From positions 884,127-948,126 of the forward strand of contig VZRN01005166.1 of NCBI GenBank assembly GCA_013397935.1: a stretch of DNA of 64,000 nt, in the 5' to 3' direction. Within the stretch, counting starts at the first letter, position 1. Each line of letters begins with the position of its first letter. The position numbers were made by a program, and so were the translations under genes. Below the pieces are notes generated by a model. The model was not told the DNA's origin and ran no database searches. It saw only the letters and a list, made by a program, of their open reading frames with translations. This document shows, in pieces, positions 12,701 to 27,700 of the stretch. Source of the stretch: Dasyornis broadbenti. Taxonomy: Eukaryota; Chordata; Aves; Passeriformes; Dasyornithidae.

Positions 12701-15700
12701 CAGAGAGCTCTACGATTCTCTGTGATTCTCTGTGGTTCTCTATGATTTTGAGAACAATACTTTGAAGATACTAAGATAAACACCACATAACCACAAGATG
12801 ATTTAAGGGAAATTAGATTCCCTTAAGCGAGCACTCAAAATATCATGACACATTCAGAAGGGTTCTTGTGATCTATTTACCAACATGATGTGGAATGGCA
12901 AAGAAGACTGTGACATCCCATTAACACTGACAAATATGCTGCAATTGCCCTAGTTGGGAGATATGGTTTAACTTTCTATGTGGCTTCATCTATCCCCAGA
13001 TAATCCTGCCTGTAGTAATCCTCAGTACACTCAGTTAAAAAATGATCCAATAACCCTGGCTCTCTGCAGATTTCCTCTCTGAGGGATCACATTCAAGTTC
13101 ACAGTATGGTAAGTTGAAGGGACAAATCCTACCTTTTAAAAAAGTGCTCTGTTCTGTCCTGGTCTAAATGAATTCTGTGCTTAGGGCAAAAGAATTCATA
13201 CATACATATGGATATGAACTTACATAATATAAGGATGAATTTGCATAGCTAAGAATAATATGTTCGGCTATTTGCTGGCCTATTTTTATGAAGCCAAGGG
13301 ATTTTAGAAACTGACACTTTTAGGAGGAATTTCAATTCAATTGTAGTTTCACAACTTTGGCCTGTATTTTTCATATATTTCTTATAGTGTCTTGTTTCTG
13401 GAAAGGAAATGAACACAGCTATTTTCTCATTTGGGATTTGTAAACATGCCTCTTTACAACCTGTTAGGTACCTGGGCAGAGTGTGCTAAAGAAGGACCCC
13501 AGAGTTTCCACCTTCCCTGTGACCAGCTGATAGTTAACTTCTTTTTGGTAGTCTGAAGGACTGAGCATGCTCTCAGAGAGAACTCTTGCCTGATACTTTC
13601 CTAAAAGACAAGAAAAAAAAGTAATTTTGAAAACACTTCAAACTAAAGTTAAAAATGTTCTAAGTCATAATAAAACTATTCTACAACTAAATGGATACCA
13701 TACACTTAAAAATGGCAGAGATGAGTCTTTTATGTCTGACACATATATGCACCAGACACATATAAAACAAATCCATGTTTTACAATTCTTTGTATTCATT
13801 CCCAGTTTGGAAAATATATGTTGATACAGTATATAAAGAGACCATATAATATTGAACGGAATTGCCAATTATCCTACAACCATAATGAATCTCTGAATGG
13901 CCATTCAGATAATTTATTTATTCATGAGAATAACCCTCAATGGGTTGTTGAAGGGAATGACATTGAAAGATCACCTTTTAGAAGCTAAGGAAAGGTTGGG
14001 TCCCATGTTTGCAGCAATATTCCAGCTGCACAGAGCAGGAGAGCTTTATGCACTGTGTCTGCTGTAACTCACTACTTTTTGTTTGTAGCTGTGTTGGCTG
14101 ATATGCCTTGGTGAGAAAATGAGCAACACAGTCACAATCTGGTTTGCTGGGGAGAGACCCAACTGTGCAGTGTCAGCTTGGGTTCATCAAAGCCCAGTAC
14201 TGGTTGGTCAAAGCTCTGCTTTGTGAGGCAACTTATTGGAACTCCAACCAAGCCCCTCATATCATTGAATTACTCTGGTTTGCATGAGATACATCCATGG
14301 GATATTACCTGTTATCACAATGCAGGAATCGATGGCTCGGTTTCTACTGGCACATATGATTACCACATAGTTTGTCTTTATTAATTTTCCTTCAATGAGT
14401 AGCTTAAACATTTCTGAAAGCCCTTCTGCCAGGGAGTAGCTGCACTCAATGATATGGACACTGTCATTACAGGAGCTGGCTGCCAGCCCCGCCAGCCAGG
14501 GCAGCTGGGCTGAGGTTACTGGGGTGATCTGGCTGGGCACCTGGGGGAAGGCCTGGGGAACAGCTTGCTGGTACTGACGGATTTCAGACAGGTGTGATTC
14601 CCGCCAGGAACGCATGAATATTTGCTCCAAATCCTCAATCAAAGGGACCTGGTCTGCAGCTAAAAGAAATTAAGAAGGAAATATTATGAAACAATTAAAC
14701 AAAACTGTTGAGTTAAAAAAACATTTATTTTTTTAAAAACCGTGTTCCAGATTTCTGCATGCATTACTCTATTGCCTTTAGCAGATGTGAAGCAATTCTT
14801 TCATTTTGAAATGCCTTTGTGATACTCAGATAAAGCTTCCCTAATTTGAACCGGAGTACCAATAATTAGAAATATTTAAGAGGTTGAGTGCTGCTTGTCT
14901 CAGCATAATACTACTTCTAAACCACAGATTGTCTGCAAGAGCAGTGAATTACAGCTCTTTTCCTTTACTTTTCATTGCTGAGGTCTCAGATGATAGCAGA
15001 AAATAAACTCTGTATATTTACAATTCAATCTGTCCCGCCTTCAAGACCTAGTTATTTCATTTTGTTTCATAACTGTGAATGAAATAGTTTAATATCACAT
15101 TATCGAAGACTCGTATTTAGTACTGCCCCGCCCTAATATTCCCTTTCTCATTTGCTTGCATGTAATATATTGAATGTAGTCTATCTGGATGTAGAACAAT
15201 CTTACCTAGTTGAACAAGGTAGTAGACAGTCAGTAAGAGCTGCATTTCCTCAGAAATAGGCTGTATTGTGGATGCACTATATTGTTCATATGCTCTAGAT
15301 AAAGATTGTGAATTTCTGTAACAGGTGTACAACAAAGGACTCACTATCACATCATTAATGTTCCCACAAAGATATGGGAAGTTTCCATGACCTACAAAAT
15401 AAATGTATGTACATATTAATTTCATCATTTTCCATGTGTTCATTAAACAGTTTTAATAATCAGCCTCTTAAAATGGATAGTGTTAGCAGTGTGTAGGGCT
15501 GGGACGTCTTTACATGTCTTGCGAAAGAAAAAAAGAGGCCTTGTTGTGGGGTTGGGGTGGGTTACCTTTAAAAATAACTGGTTTTGCTTTACAGATTTTC
15601 AGCAAGTTGTCAGGAACTGAGACTGGTTCTCCTGAGCCCACCATTGGAGAGGAGACTGATCCCACCAAAGCAGAATGTGATAAAGATGACAGGCTTCCTC

Positions 15701-18700
15701 CATCTAAGATTTTAAATATATTATTACTGGAGTCAGGTCTAGTAATGATTTCCTCAAAGAAAAGTTATTCAGCATCATCTCATGCCCACATTTGCTATCA
15801 GTGTTAACTGCTTTTCATGGCTCCATCACACAATTCATGACCTGTTACTACAACCCATACTGTTATGCTAAGTGTCCTGGAGGACTAATTACAGCATTGC
15901 AACCTTGGACATCCCATATGCATCTAAAGATTTCAAAATATTTATAAACAGTTCCAGATATGAATGCAAGAATAGGGACACTTATGTGATATCCATGCAT
16001 ATGTAGTTATGATTTGTACCAAACAATTTTATTGCTATAACACGAAAGAAAAATATAAGATTGAATGTTTGCTCAGTTGTACCTTCTTTGTGGTAATTTT
16101 AATGTAAACAATAGTACATTAAAAGAAAAAAATTGGGGAAACTGGGTTTATTTCACTGCATGTCACTCTTGTTCATATCTAGACCATAAAATCCAAGTGC
16201 CAAGAACATTATGACAAATAATTGAAACAATGGATGGTGCCATTATTATGGACCAGAGTTATGATACTAATTTTAATATTCCAATAATGTTTTGGTGTCT
16301 AAAGATGGACCCAGGCATCTGTTGGGATTTGTTAATGACTCAGTGATTGGAACCTAAGGAGAGTTAGGCTCAGAGCCTCAAAAAGAAATCAATGGAAATA
16401 AAGCATCTAGGTGAGCACAAAAGTATCAAATACCTTTCAAACTTCTCGTATGAATCTGCATGTGTTTTTAAAAAAATGCCTCTTTACCCCCATTCTTTTC
16501 TGAATAATGAAACAAACAAAATCATTACCTTGGGTATAGCTTACCATTTTTAATTCTGTTTGGAGCCTGTGCATTGAGCTGCAAGTTCCAAGTTTCAGTG
16601 GATGATGGAGACTCCGGTGACCAACCTTTATGGCGCTTTTTTGGAGGCCCTGAATTTGTTAATGTGCCTGAATAAGTATAATGTTTCAGAGAAATATTAG
16701 AATAAAATATATTCACGCTTGTGCACGGCAATTCAATATGTTTTGATAGATGGAATGTGTGTATCAAGTATGGCAGTAGAGGTCAGCTCTATGAATGTAA
16801 TAATTTTGTGTGGTTTATTTTACTTTGTTTTGTCCTGCTTAAATTTCTGGAAAAATTCTGGTGCAGAGAACTCTTAATTATCTGGATTTCACTTATACCA
16901 ATGCTTTCTCTCTACTAAGAATAATACAGTAAGGAATGAGACATACTAAGAATCCTAAAAACTATTAATATTTTGAAGTCAACACTGTGGGTATTTTTCT
17001 CCTTTTATTTCTGAACACGACACAGTGTTTCATGTAACTTACTGAAAAACAATATTCCCGAGGGTTTCAGGGTAATAGTAATAAATATCTGAGTTCTTTT
17101 CAACAATTTCTCCATTTACATGATTTTTGCCACTTCTTGCTGATTCCCAACTTGGGGTTTTTGTTATTCTATACTAACTCCTATCAAACTACTTCTACAT
17201 CTTCCTCCTACCCACATATAGCTTCAACATTTTTTTCTGTAAAAACAACTTTCTCACAGTTTCTCTAGGAGCTCCTGATAAACAACTTCCTTAATTCATT
17301 TTATTCAGTTTCTTTAGTCTTCTTGTGCATTCCTACAAACTCCTAGACTGACGAGCTTCCACTAACATCAAGTATTTCTAACTATTGAGAGTCAACAGTC
17401 CTCTAGGAATCACTCAGAAACTTGCAGGATTGAGCAATTTCTGTTTCTGGACATGACTACACAGAGGTCATAACACTGCTTCATACTGCCAAGGCCATAT
17501 CTCCTGGTGGAATGGTTAGTCCCACATAAAATTTGATACAAAATAAGAATGTCATATAAAAATTGTGGGTTGCATTTTGAAAAATATATTAAAATTAAAG
17601 ATAAACCCGAGGTCTTCAGATCTAGAAGAAGATTGTTCATTTGCAGACCCTCACAGACACGTTTCCAATGACTTTGTCTCTTCCGCTTTTACCACGCGAG
17701 GGCAGCATTTGGCCATTTGTGCCGCTCATCCTTTCACTTGGTTTCGTGGCATAACGTTGTGACAAGTCGCAAGATACATAGAGCAATACAAAGGATTTTT
17801 TACTTGAAAATGCTATGCTCTTTCCTGCAGATATGTTGATATGTGAAATTAATCCATCTGAAATTAATTAGCAATAATGTGCTGCTGCTGCATAGAAAAA
17901 GAGATTAGCAGCCTGAATGGGCAGAGGAAAGAATTTTTCTATGATGCCAGCAGGGAAACTTGGGAAGCTCCTAACACAGAGCTACAGTTTGTTTCTAGCC
18001 ATGGTGAAAAATAATTTTCTTCCTTAAACAAGCCAGTGACACAGTTTGTGACAGAAAACAATTAACAAAAATCATTATAATAATGTTACAGTGAGGACAG
18101 TTTCTTGAATTTGGAGCCTGTTGCCAAAGTCTATTTCTTCATCCTGTGGTGAACTGCAGCACAGGAATCATCCCATGAGTGATTACTTATAAATATTTCT
18201 TAATTTCCTTGAAAAAATCTGTTGGCAAAATTAATGCAAACTGACACATTCTTTAAGAACCTGGATTCAGAATCTGGTCTGTATCTCTATTAAATGAATG
18301 AACTGTAAATATAAGGAAAAACATCCAGTTAATATTATGAACTGTAACAAAACTGTGGCTGAAAACATATAAAGATTTTTTTTCCTGGAAATTAACACAG
18401 AAAACAATATTGTGGTCAGGAAGGTCTCGGAAGGGAATAGTCATTTCTATTAATTCAGGAAATTACAATCATGATGTAGTTTGTTCAATCCTTCTGTTAT
18501 ACACATGGAATACAGAGCTTAGGGTTATTAAACAACAAATCCATACAAATACCTAACACCGAAGGTCTTGTCAGAGCAGACAGGTTATTTTTCATCAGCT
18601 GTTGTTTAGGTGACTCTTTGCCATTATAAACTGCTGAGCTCAATGCTGCTGTTGAAGGGATATGATCCATGGCTGCAGCTGCCAAAAAAAAGAAACAAAG

Positions 18701-21700
18701 TATTTACATTAAACATTTCTAGGTCAAGATCCTCGATATAATAAACCAATCATTTTATCATTTACTTTAACAGAGCTATCGGGATCTACTCAAGAGTGAA
18801 TACAATGCTGAATAAAACAAACCCACTTCTGACTTCCTACTCCCAATTAAGTGCCTGATCAAAATCTGATTCTTCAGTTAAACGCATATGTCGGAAGCTG
18901 TAGCTTCTTTGCATGACCCTGGCTCTTACACAAAATTTACTCATGAGCTAAAAGAAAGAGGTTGTTTAAAATTTACTAAGCCTTCACCCCTATTTGACTT
19001 CCTCTAAGCTTTTTTTAATTTTGCTGCATTAAAAAAAAGGAGGTGTTCTCAAGCCTAATATGCTTGTAATTAATGTAGCTTTTTTGTAATATCTGAGGAA
19101 AAGAAAAACGCAATCTGGTATTATAAAGACATTGATGATTTGTGCTGAAAGGGCACCAGTATTCCAGATCACGACTATTTAACAGGCTTCTGTCTCACAG
19201 AGAATAGAATACAACCACCAACAGATGTGTCTCAGCTCTCCTGTGTTAAAACCCAGGGAAAACCTGTAACAACCACAAGACACTAAAGAGCTGTTTTCAT
19301 TACAAAGAAGCTCAGAGAGATCACTCTAGCCTCCAGCATCTATCACCTTTCATTTATGTCAAGTTAATGGAAAAGTAGAGGTCTCAGAAAGCATTTTTAA
19401 TACAAAGGAAGTTACAGATACTGACAATTAGTTTGTTTTTTAATATTAACAACATTTTTCTCAGCAGAAGAAAAAAAAGCACAAGCGTTTAAGCTGATGT
19501 CCATATAATGTCTGTATTGAAAGGATTATGGTCATAGCATAAGATAGACTGGATCAGACGAAAAAGCTAAAATTACACTGGATCCTATAACAGTTGTCAT
19601 CTGTGACCAGACAAGTAACAGATGGAAAAATACTTTAGAAATAATGGCTTTTTAAAAATTTTTGGTTTGATTTAGCTGTGAGCAAGCTGCAGAACACCTA
19701 TTTACTATCTGCTAACCTTTTATAGATAAACCTGGTGGGAGACAATGGACAGCAAGAAGCATTCAAAGTATAATTGCTTTCTTTGTTTGTAACAGATCTC
19801 TAATTCTATTCAACTTGTTTCATTAGGTAGTGTGCCTACTTGTTTGCTTGTCTTTGCTTTCACACGAGTACACCCAAATACACAAGCACACAGGAGTTCA
19901 GTGGAAGTGCAACCCCAGCCTGTTTTCCTTCTAAGCCGTACCTGTTTGCTGAGTCCCAGCTGGAGCGCTGGGATTTGCAGCTGCGAGTGGCTCACTGGAG
20001 GTGCTTCCTGAGAGGCCCGAACTTTCTGGCAGTTGGAACAAGGTGCTTGAGCAGGTACTGCTTGAAGACTGCCGGCCTCTGAACTCTTAACAAAAAAAAA
20101 GAACCTTCTTTATATTTCTGATACTTTCACACATGAATTGCTTAAGAGGCTGCAGCACTTGGAATGAAGGAAATAATGTCTTCAGACACGCCAGCCGCCA
20201 GCCTCGTATTAGGTCAGACAATGGCTTTTTACAGCTGCTGTAGCAGTCACCTGGCTTTAAAGAGTCTTTCAAAATGATCTCTCTTAGGCTTTACACAGAC
20301 ACCAGTCCCTGTGATAGCCAAGCTTGGATGATGAAAACCAGAGCTCGAGGAAGACAGCTTCATTATCTTACCTGCCCCTTTCCAGCAGATTACAGATCCT
20401 TTGGTCAGAGCTCCCTGTGCATTCCTGACCAGATAATACTTTAAGTGTTTCTGTTTCTTGGGCTGAGTAGTCAGTTTAAGATTAATGTGATTTGAGAATT
20501 CTGTAAAGTAGCAGAAACCCTTCTTGCCACAGCCAACACAATTGCCAGAGAAGCCTGATAAAATAAACAATACACATAATCCAATGAGATAAGTGGGTCA
20601 CTATTAATAACATTCAAACATGACTCCAGAGGAAAGGCTGTATTTATGTTTTGGGGGGTTGGTTGGGTTTTTTTTTTACAGAGTGAAATTTTTATTAACG
20701 TTTTCCTGAAAAAAAGTATTTGCACTTTATACGAAAAAGGTATGGCACTTTGGATAACCGATTGCAAAAAACACAGCCGCACATTCAAAAAAACAATTAA
20801 AATGGGCCAAATTTTTCATTTTCTCTCACCAGAAAAAGATCACAATTCCAATTTATTACCTACCTGTGAAAAGTTCGTGACTGAAGAGCACTAAGTCAAT
20901 TGTTTAACCCCAGGCCTATTCAGCACCACAGAATGTACATGCTTCACTTCTCTTTCAGTTTTCACTGAAATATCATTCAATTTCACTGAATTTCATTTCA
21001 CTCAATTCAACGAAACATGCAAGTAAGTCTCAAGAAATTAAGTATCTTTAACCTGCTACATTTAAATAGATCTAAACATATTTAAGTACGAAGTACAAAG
21101 TTCCTACTACAGATGGTATTTTAGAGAGGAAAAATACTAAAGCATTCCTGGGCTATTAATTTAAAATAGCTTTGTCAAATTATGGCTGGACTATGTCAGC
21201 ACTTCACAGCAGTTGAAACTATTTACGGTTACAGGAACAAAGTGTCTGCAACTTTATAGACACAACAGAGACATAGTCCTTCCCCGTAAAGCTTTTTGTA
21301 CTCAGGCTTGATGGGGCATTTCCAGGGATACTGCCATTTCCTCTCATTCTGAGATACACAGCTTGAGCCTCAACGAGGGGCTCATGGTGCTGATGTAATT
21401 ATCATCGTAAATAAAGGGCACTGCTCACACATCTGCCTCAAGAGTTTGTTTTTTTTTTTTTTGTCCATATTACAAAGTATTTCCTAAGACATTTTCATCT
21501 TCCACCAGACCAATGCAACTATCTGAAAATACTTATTATCTACATAGAAATCCTATATGAGCAATTAAAAGATAATCTTGCCCATGGAAATGTTCTCTCT
21601 GTTCCCTACACTTGAAGTATGATGTTTTCTTTTATTTTAATCATATCTAATGAACAGGAACATGTGTAACAACAGGAACTGAAATGAAAAGGGTATATTC

Positions 21701-24700
21701 AGTGAATTGAAACATGGTAAAAATAAAGGCAATGTATTTCACATAATGTGGACAAAAACACTGAAAAGAAAAAGCTGGAATAAAGGATCAATAATACGGT
21801 AAATGAAATTAAGAGCCATTTATGAAAATTATTTCAATCACATATCTCAAACAAACTAAATTTACAAACTAATGGTCAATAGTTTTTTCTTTCTGTAAAG
21901 TACTGAAACATAATACTCTGTAAACACCTGTTGCTTGGTTTTCAACATGAGCACTTCCATTAGTTTTCAAAAGGCTCAGAAGAATTTATTAAAAACTAAA
22001 GTTGATGTGGAAATTGGTCTGGTATCCATGGGAACAAGTGGCTAACAACCATTGAAACTGCCTGTTATCTCTTTGATCCTAGTCACTGGGATGATAAAAG
22101 TCATTATGACTCATAAAATCAGGACAAGTCATGACTCTGCAGAATCCTCTGTGTAATATCAGTCAGCACAAAAGCATCTGTCTAACATCACAGAGCCTTG
22201 AGTAGCTGCAATAAAAGCAACAACAAAAGGAAACAAAATTAGAACGGAAGTGGCAAGAGCTGTAGAGTTTGCATGCATTTTATGCCAATTAAGAAATCAT
22301 GAAAAATGCTTTTGCTAGTAAATGAAAACTTTCCACATATTTGGCAGCACACAGAGCATCACAGCAGCAGCACTGCAATTTTTGCCTGGTTGCCACTTAC
22401 AAGACCTCACGTGTTTCAAATTTACTCTTTCTTTTTTCCAAATGTACAGTTCTTAGGTTTTATCATTTTGCTGGGAGTATCCAGCAACTTGGCAAAGCCA
22501 AATGTTGAAGTATCTGTTCAATCCAAGTTGGACAGTGGGCAAAATCTTGTCATTTGGAATTCAGATTCTCAGCTCACTTTTGTAAATTACATCTGTCCAA
22601 ACCAGATTTAGCAGTAACTTCTACCTGAAAACACTAATCACCTATTGCCCTAATTACCTATTTTTAACTCTGCAGCATCTACTGGAAAATTAATTTACAT
22701 CCCATATAGCACACAGGTGGTGCTAGTAAGGATTAAACAGATCTATTGTTCACTTGTTCTGAAAAGTCCTTGGAGTGAATTTTATAAGTTTATTTTTTAG
22801 TTTTCCTTTAAGTCAAATTATCATCTTTCACTTCAAGTTTCTCCAGCCCCTCTGAATAAGACTCAGTCCTTTCTTGCAAGCTCCTGCCAACATCCTTTTC
22901 CATCCCATTCCCTTTGACTAACACTCTTTGGTGACAGCCATTGCTTCATTAATGCAGCTTGGCCCTGACACCACAGATAGAACACAGCATGCTCTTATAG
23001 TGCCAATGCAATAAAATGCTGTTCAGTCATTTCTCATTGCAGGGCTCTGCCACCCCTGCTCAGAGCACTTTATGTGGCAGATTGAGTAACACTGAGAACC
23101 CAAACATTTCATCATCCTGCTCTGAATGCCCTGTTCATGCCGTGGCCCAAGGCAGCAGCTGATAGAGGGGACAGCTTGTTTCATAAACAAGTTGCATTAA
23201 ATATTCTTCCATACATTATAGAGAGGACAAAGGTCAGGGGAGTTGGGGCAGCCATAAGGTGACTCAATATATCTATGTCATGGGATTGATTTCACAAGAG
23301 AATTAGAAATCAATGCCTGGAGTTTAGGGGCTAAAAGCCTTTCACCTTTAGGTCACTGGTTCATACCCAGCTCAGTTCAGTTGTGACTAAAGGCTGCTCC
23401 CCTCTGAAGATTGTTTAATCAGAAGGTGTTTGATTGTATCTGTGATTTATCATATGCATTTGCTTGAATTTGCTCACATCACAATGATCAATTGTCCATA
23501 ATTTAAAAAGCTCTTCCACAGCAGGGACCTTGTGCTCTGAAGAAGGACCTTGGACCAAAAGGTTATGAAACCTGATCTACCTTTTCATTGGTAAAATGGT
23601 TCCTTTAGATCAACAGTGAGCTCATGGTAGGGATAAAGAAGGGACTTCAGAATGGAAGGACTGCCACTTAATATTTCATAATCAAATATTTCATAAATTG
23701 GCAGAAAATTTTCCTCTTGTTTCTCTTTTAAATGAATAACAGGCTTTTAATTAACATTAATATTTTAGTGGAAAGTTGGCAGCTTGCTTAAACGAAGAAT
23801 GAGTATATTTTTAACTTTTCACCACAAGTATTTCTTCTTTTCAGTTCTACTCACAGGAAAAGGCACACAAACACTGACAATGCTCCATGATTTTTCCACC
23901 TACTGAGTACCACTCCATTTGAAGACTGAAGTCCTACATTTTAAAAATGAATAAAATCAATATAGTCAAGCTGGAAAGCTCCATTGTATGGAAGCTCAGT
24001 ACTGTCACAAAAGCCCAACAGATCATTGCATATTTATAAGAAGCAGCCACAGTATTTTATACTACAATGTTTTCATCTTACAAACAGCTTACAATGCAAG
24101 CAAACTAATCTTTTCCTCTGTCATTCTGACCTCAGGGACCCACTGGAAAAAAAAGGGACTTCTTGTTCCCTGCTAGGAAAGTAGGCAGCTGTTTGGTCTT
24201 TTGGAAAATGATGAGTGAATAGCTGCTTTGATTATCATGAGAGACTCTCCTGAAGAGCACTAGGAAAAAAAAAAAAAAAACAAAAAAAACAAGAAGAGAA
24301 AAAACCTTTGGGAGTGATACATGTTAGCTGCTTTTAATTAGGAAACAATAAATATTTCACTATTACAGATCACTTCCTCCATCTAAGCATGCCTTTAGAT
24401 TGCATAAACCCCAAGAAACAGCTTCCTAAAGGCAAAAAGCTGACTGTTTTGCAAAGTAGTTAAACCTGTGATCTAACATGATTAACAGAATCACATGAGG
24501 AATATGCCCAGAGATAGAAGATATTTTGATTGTCAAAAATATAGTCTTTTCCAGAAACTGTTGATATTTTCTTCCTATGGAGTAATACATAAATTGTAAA
24601 AACAAAGAAACAAAACAACCTGCAACAGACATGACTTTCAAATCACAAGCACATCTGCCTTGATGATGGGATAACTTAGCAGCATAATCAAAATAATGGC

Positions 24701-27700
24701 ACATGCCCTAGAGGCATATCAACAGCCCCTAATGGGAACAAGACCATAAGTCAAAACCTGGCCCTGAAACTACTGAGACATTTCCTGCTTTCTTCTGGTA
24801 TTTTTGTACAATCCACAGGCATCTTCACAAACATACACAGCAGACCATAAGAAATCAGGAAACTATTGGGTACTCATTAGTGTCTTCTCTCTTCAAATAA
24901 ACTGTTTTGAAAAAAGTTTACAGTACTGAGTAACAGCTGCCTTACAAAAATACAGTATATTAAGAGGAAAAAGCACAAAATTAAGCAAAAACCAGTGGGG
25001 TTGAAGGGTTACAAATGATGTGTCTGTATCACCAATAAGCCTTACCAAAAGTGTGGGATATACTCTGACTCATGACAGCTGATTTCAATTCAAAATGAAT
25101 CCAATTTCCCTCTAAATTTACAAAGGCTTGAGGGGACCACTTTCCATGCTGTTTCAAAAGGCCAATATGTTTGACAGAGCACTGCCTACACTCAGAATAC
25201 CAAAAATAAGGCTTCTATGCTGTCTTGAAAAGCAAGACACTAAATAGAGTTTCCTTTCTTCTTACGACATGTTTTCAGTTTAAACCTACCGCCAGAGATC
25301 ACTGTGCTACATTAACAGATTATTTAAAGCAATGATGGTTCTGTCTTTTATCCCACTATGTGTCTGAAACCACGAGACTACTCATGTCTGCTTCTAATTT
25401 TACTTCCCTGATTGGACTTGCACTGGTGTATGAAAACCTGAATCAAACAACTATTTCTATCCACAGTATGATCTATTGTACAAATAATATGCTGTCCTCA
25501 TGATGGTAAGATACATATTTATTTTTCCATTAGATTAGGGACCAGGAACATTATTTTATCTCCAGCTTCCAGATAAAGACTTCGGATCCTAAAGTATGTA
25601 AGTTCTTCTATATTTAAATTTGTTGTAGAAAACATACCGGTCATACTACAGAGTTACCAGAATTCTCTGCAAAAGAATGTGGTTTACTGGGGTTTAAGTA
25701 TATAACAGTCAAAAAGAAGCATTTAAATGGTTTCAGGAAACTAAAATGTATTAAATAAGCAAACTGAGGATGCAAGTAGCATAAAACCCTCCCAATTATG
25801 TTCCTGTTGTCTTTTTCTGTTCTTGTTTAGCACGCAATTAACAAATACACTACTTCCTCTCTGCTAACAGCCTAAGGAGCTTAAGCTGTTAATAGTGCTA
25901 GCACTGAATGACTTCAGTGGTACAACATTCTTGTCTTTATCTTTAAAATGACAACACGTGGGTGATTTACAACCCCCCTAATTATTTTACAATCATTGGT
26001 CAAATGCACTGTGACCAATCCAACTCTACAAGATCACATAGGAGAAGAAATTACTGTACATAGAATCACATGATGCACCTTCACACTCCACTGTCAGCCC
26101 AAATGCCTTGAAGAGTTGCTCAAACTGAGGTAACAACTGAGTTCATATCATATCCCTCAGTGTTTGTGAAAGAAACCTCTTAAAATCTTGGCAAATGTTT
26201 CCTTTTTGCTATTAGAAACTCAGACTAGTGCACAAATATATGGTGCACCATTTTTTTGGTTAACCGTGAAAACAATATATATGAACCTGAGAGCGTCTGA
26301 TTGAGAAATGAGTTTCCCCTCCAATTATACACCACCTTTTCCAATATAAAAATTATTCCATTCTAATAACATTAATATTCAGTTAATTAATTCACATGAC
26401 TTCAGATCTTCCCTATTTGGCTGGATTTGGATGAGGTTAATGGCAATCAGAAAGACTATAATAAAAATAAACAGAAGAACCTATTTTTATGTCAGAAATT
26501 AAATTTCTAAGTAGATGAAATGCAATAAATTAAAGTATCCTCCTAACAATATTTTTCAAACATACGGTATTAACTGATTATATATATAAGAAAAATTTCA
26601 ACTTATAATCACTCACATTTATTTATATTGTGATGATAGCAAAAAGTCATAGATTAGGATCCAGAACTCAGGCTATTGTTTAAACACATTGAATATTATC
26701 CCTGTCTCAAAGAGGTTAATTGAAATGGTCATCATTTCTTGTAATCCAAACTATCATTCAACTGTTTACCTGTATATAAGAGCCTGCAATTTCCACTTGA
26801 CAGGCCTACAGTCTGTACACATCAGTATTTGGAAAGCTAAAATAAAGACAGGCAGCAGTTCAACCAGTCCAGTTACCAGATGTGCAGTTCCAGCAACTAG
26901 GACATGAACCAGTCAAATAATGCCTTCAGCCTTGGACTAACGGACAGAAGGTGATGAACCATCTCTGATGAAATGGCTCACTCTGGATCCTTCCAAAGCA
27001 ACCACAGCCAGCTCTGAGTTATCTTCTTGTGCATCACCTGTGAGCATTACTATAGATGTGGAATAGGAATAAGATCTGCTGAACTCAAAAAACAATTAGT
27101 TATTAATTGAAGCCACAAGAGAATCCACTTACTGCAATCAGACACTTACCCAAGAGGGCATTGCGCCCGTTGTCATCTGGCAGGAATCTTTTATCCACAG
27201 CACACACTAACAGGTGATCAGGTAAATTCGGTGACTTTGCACCAACAAGTAAAAATCCAGATGGCACCTCAATATGTTCATTGGAAATTGAAACCAGTCT
27301 CAAATCTTTACCAGCCTGGCAGAAACCTAGAAAAAAATCAATTCAACCTAAAATAAGTTGATAAAATGGTTTTGTTTCCTGCTCACAACTGTCTTCATTA
27401 AAGGACTTACTATATTTTTAATGAAAAACAAAGTCTTACCCTCTAAGATCAAAGATAATTTTCTTCCCTGCCTTTTGGTGAGCCATAAACAAACAAAAAT
27501 TGGAAAATGTTCAATGAAGCTTTCCATGGTTGTAACCTATGTATTTATGGCATTCATCACTAACATCATCATAACTTAGGTCAGACATTCAAAATTGAGA
27601 AAACAATTCTAAAATTCTGGTGAATTTCACCAGCTTTTCCTGGGTTTTCAAATATTTTTTACAGCTACATAGAATGAGGTACACTTTAAACAGAAAAGAA

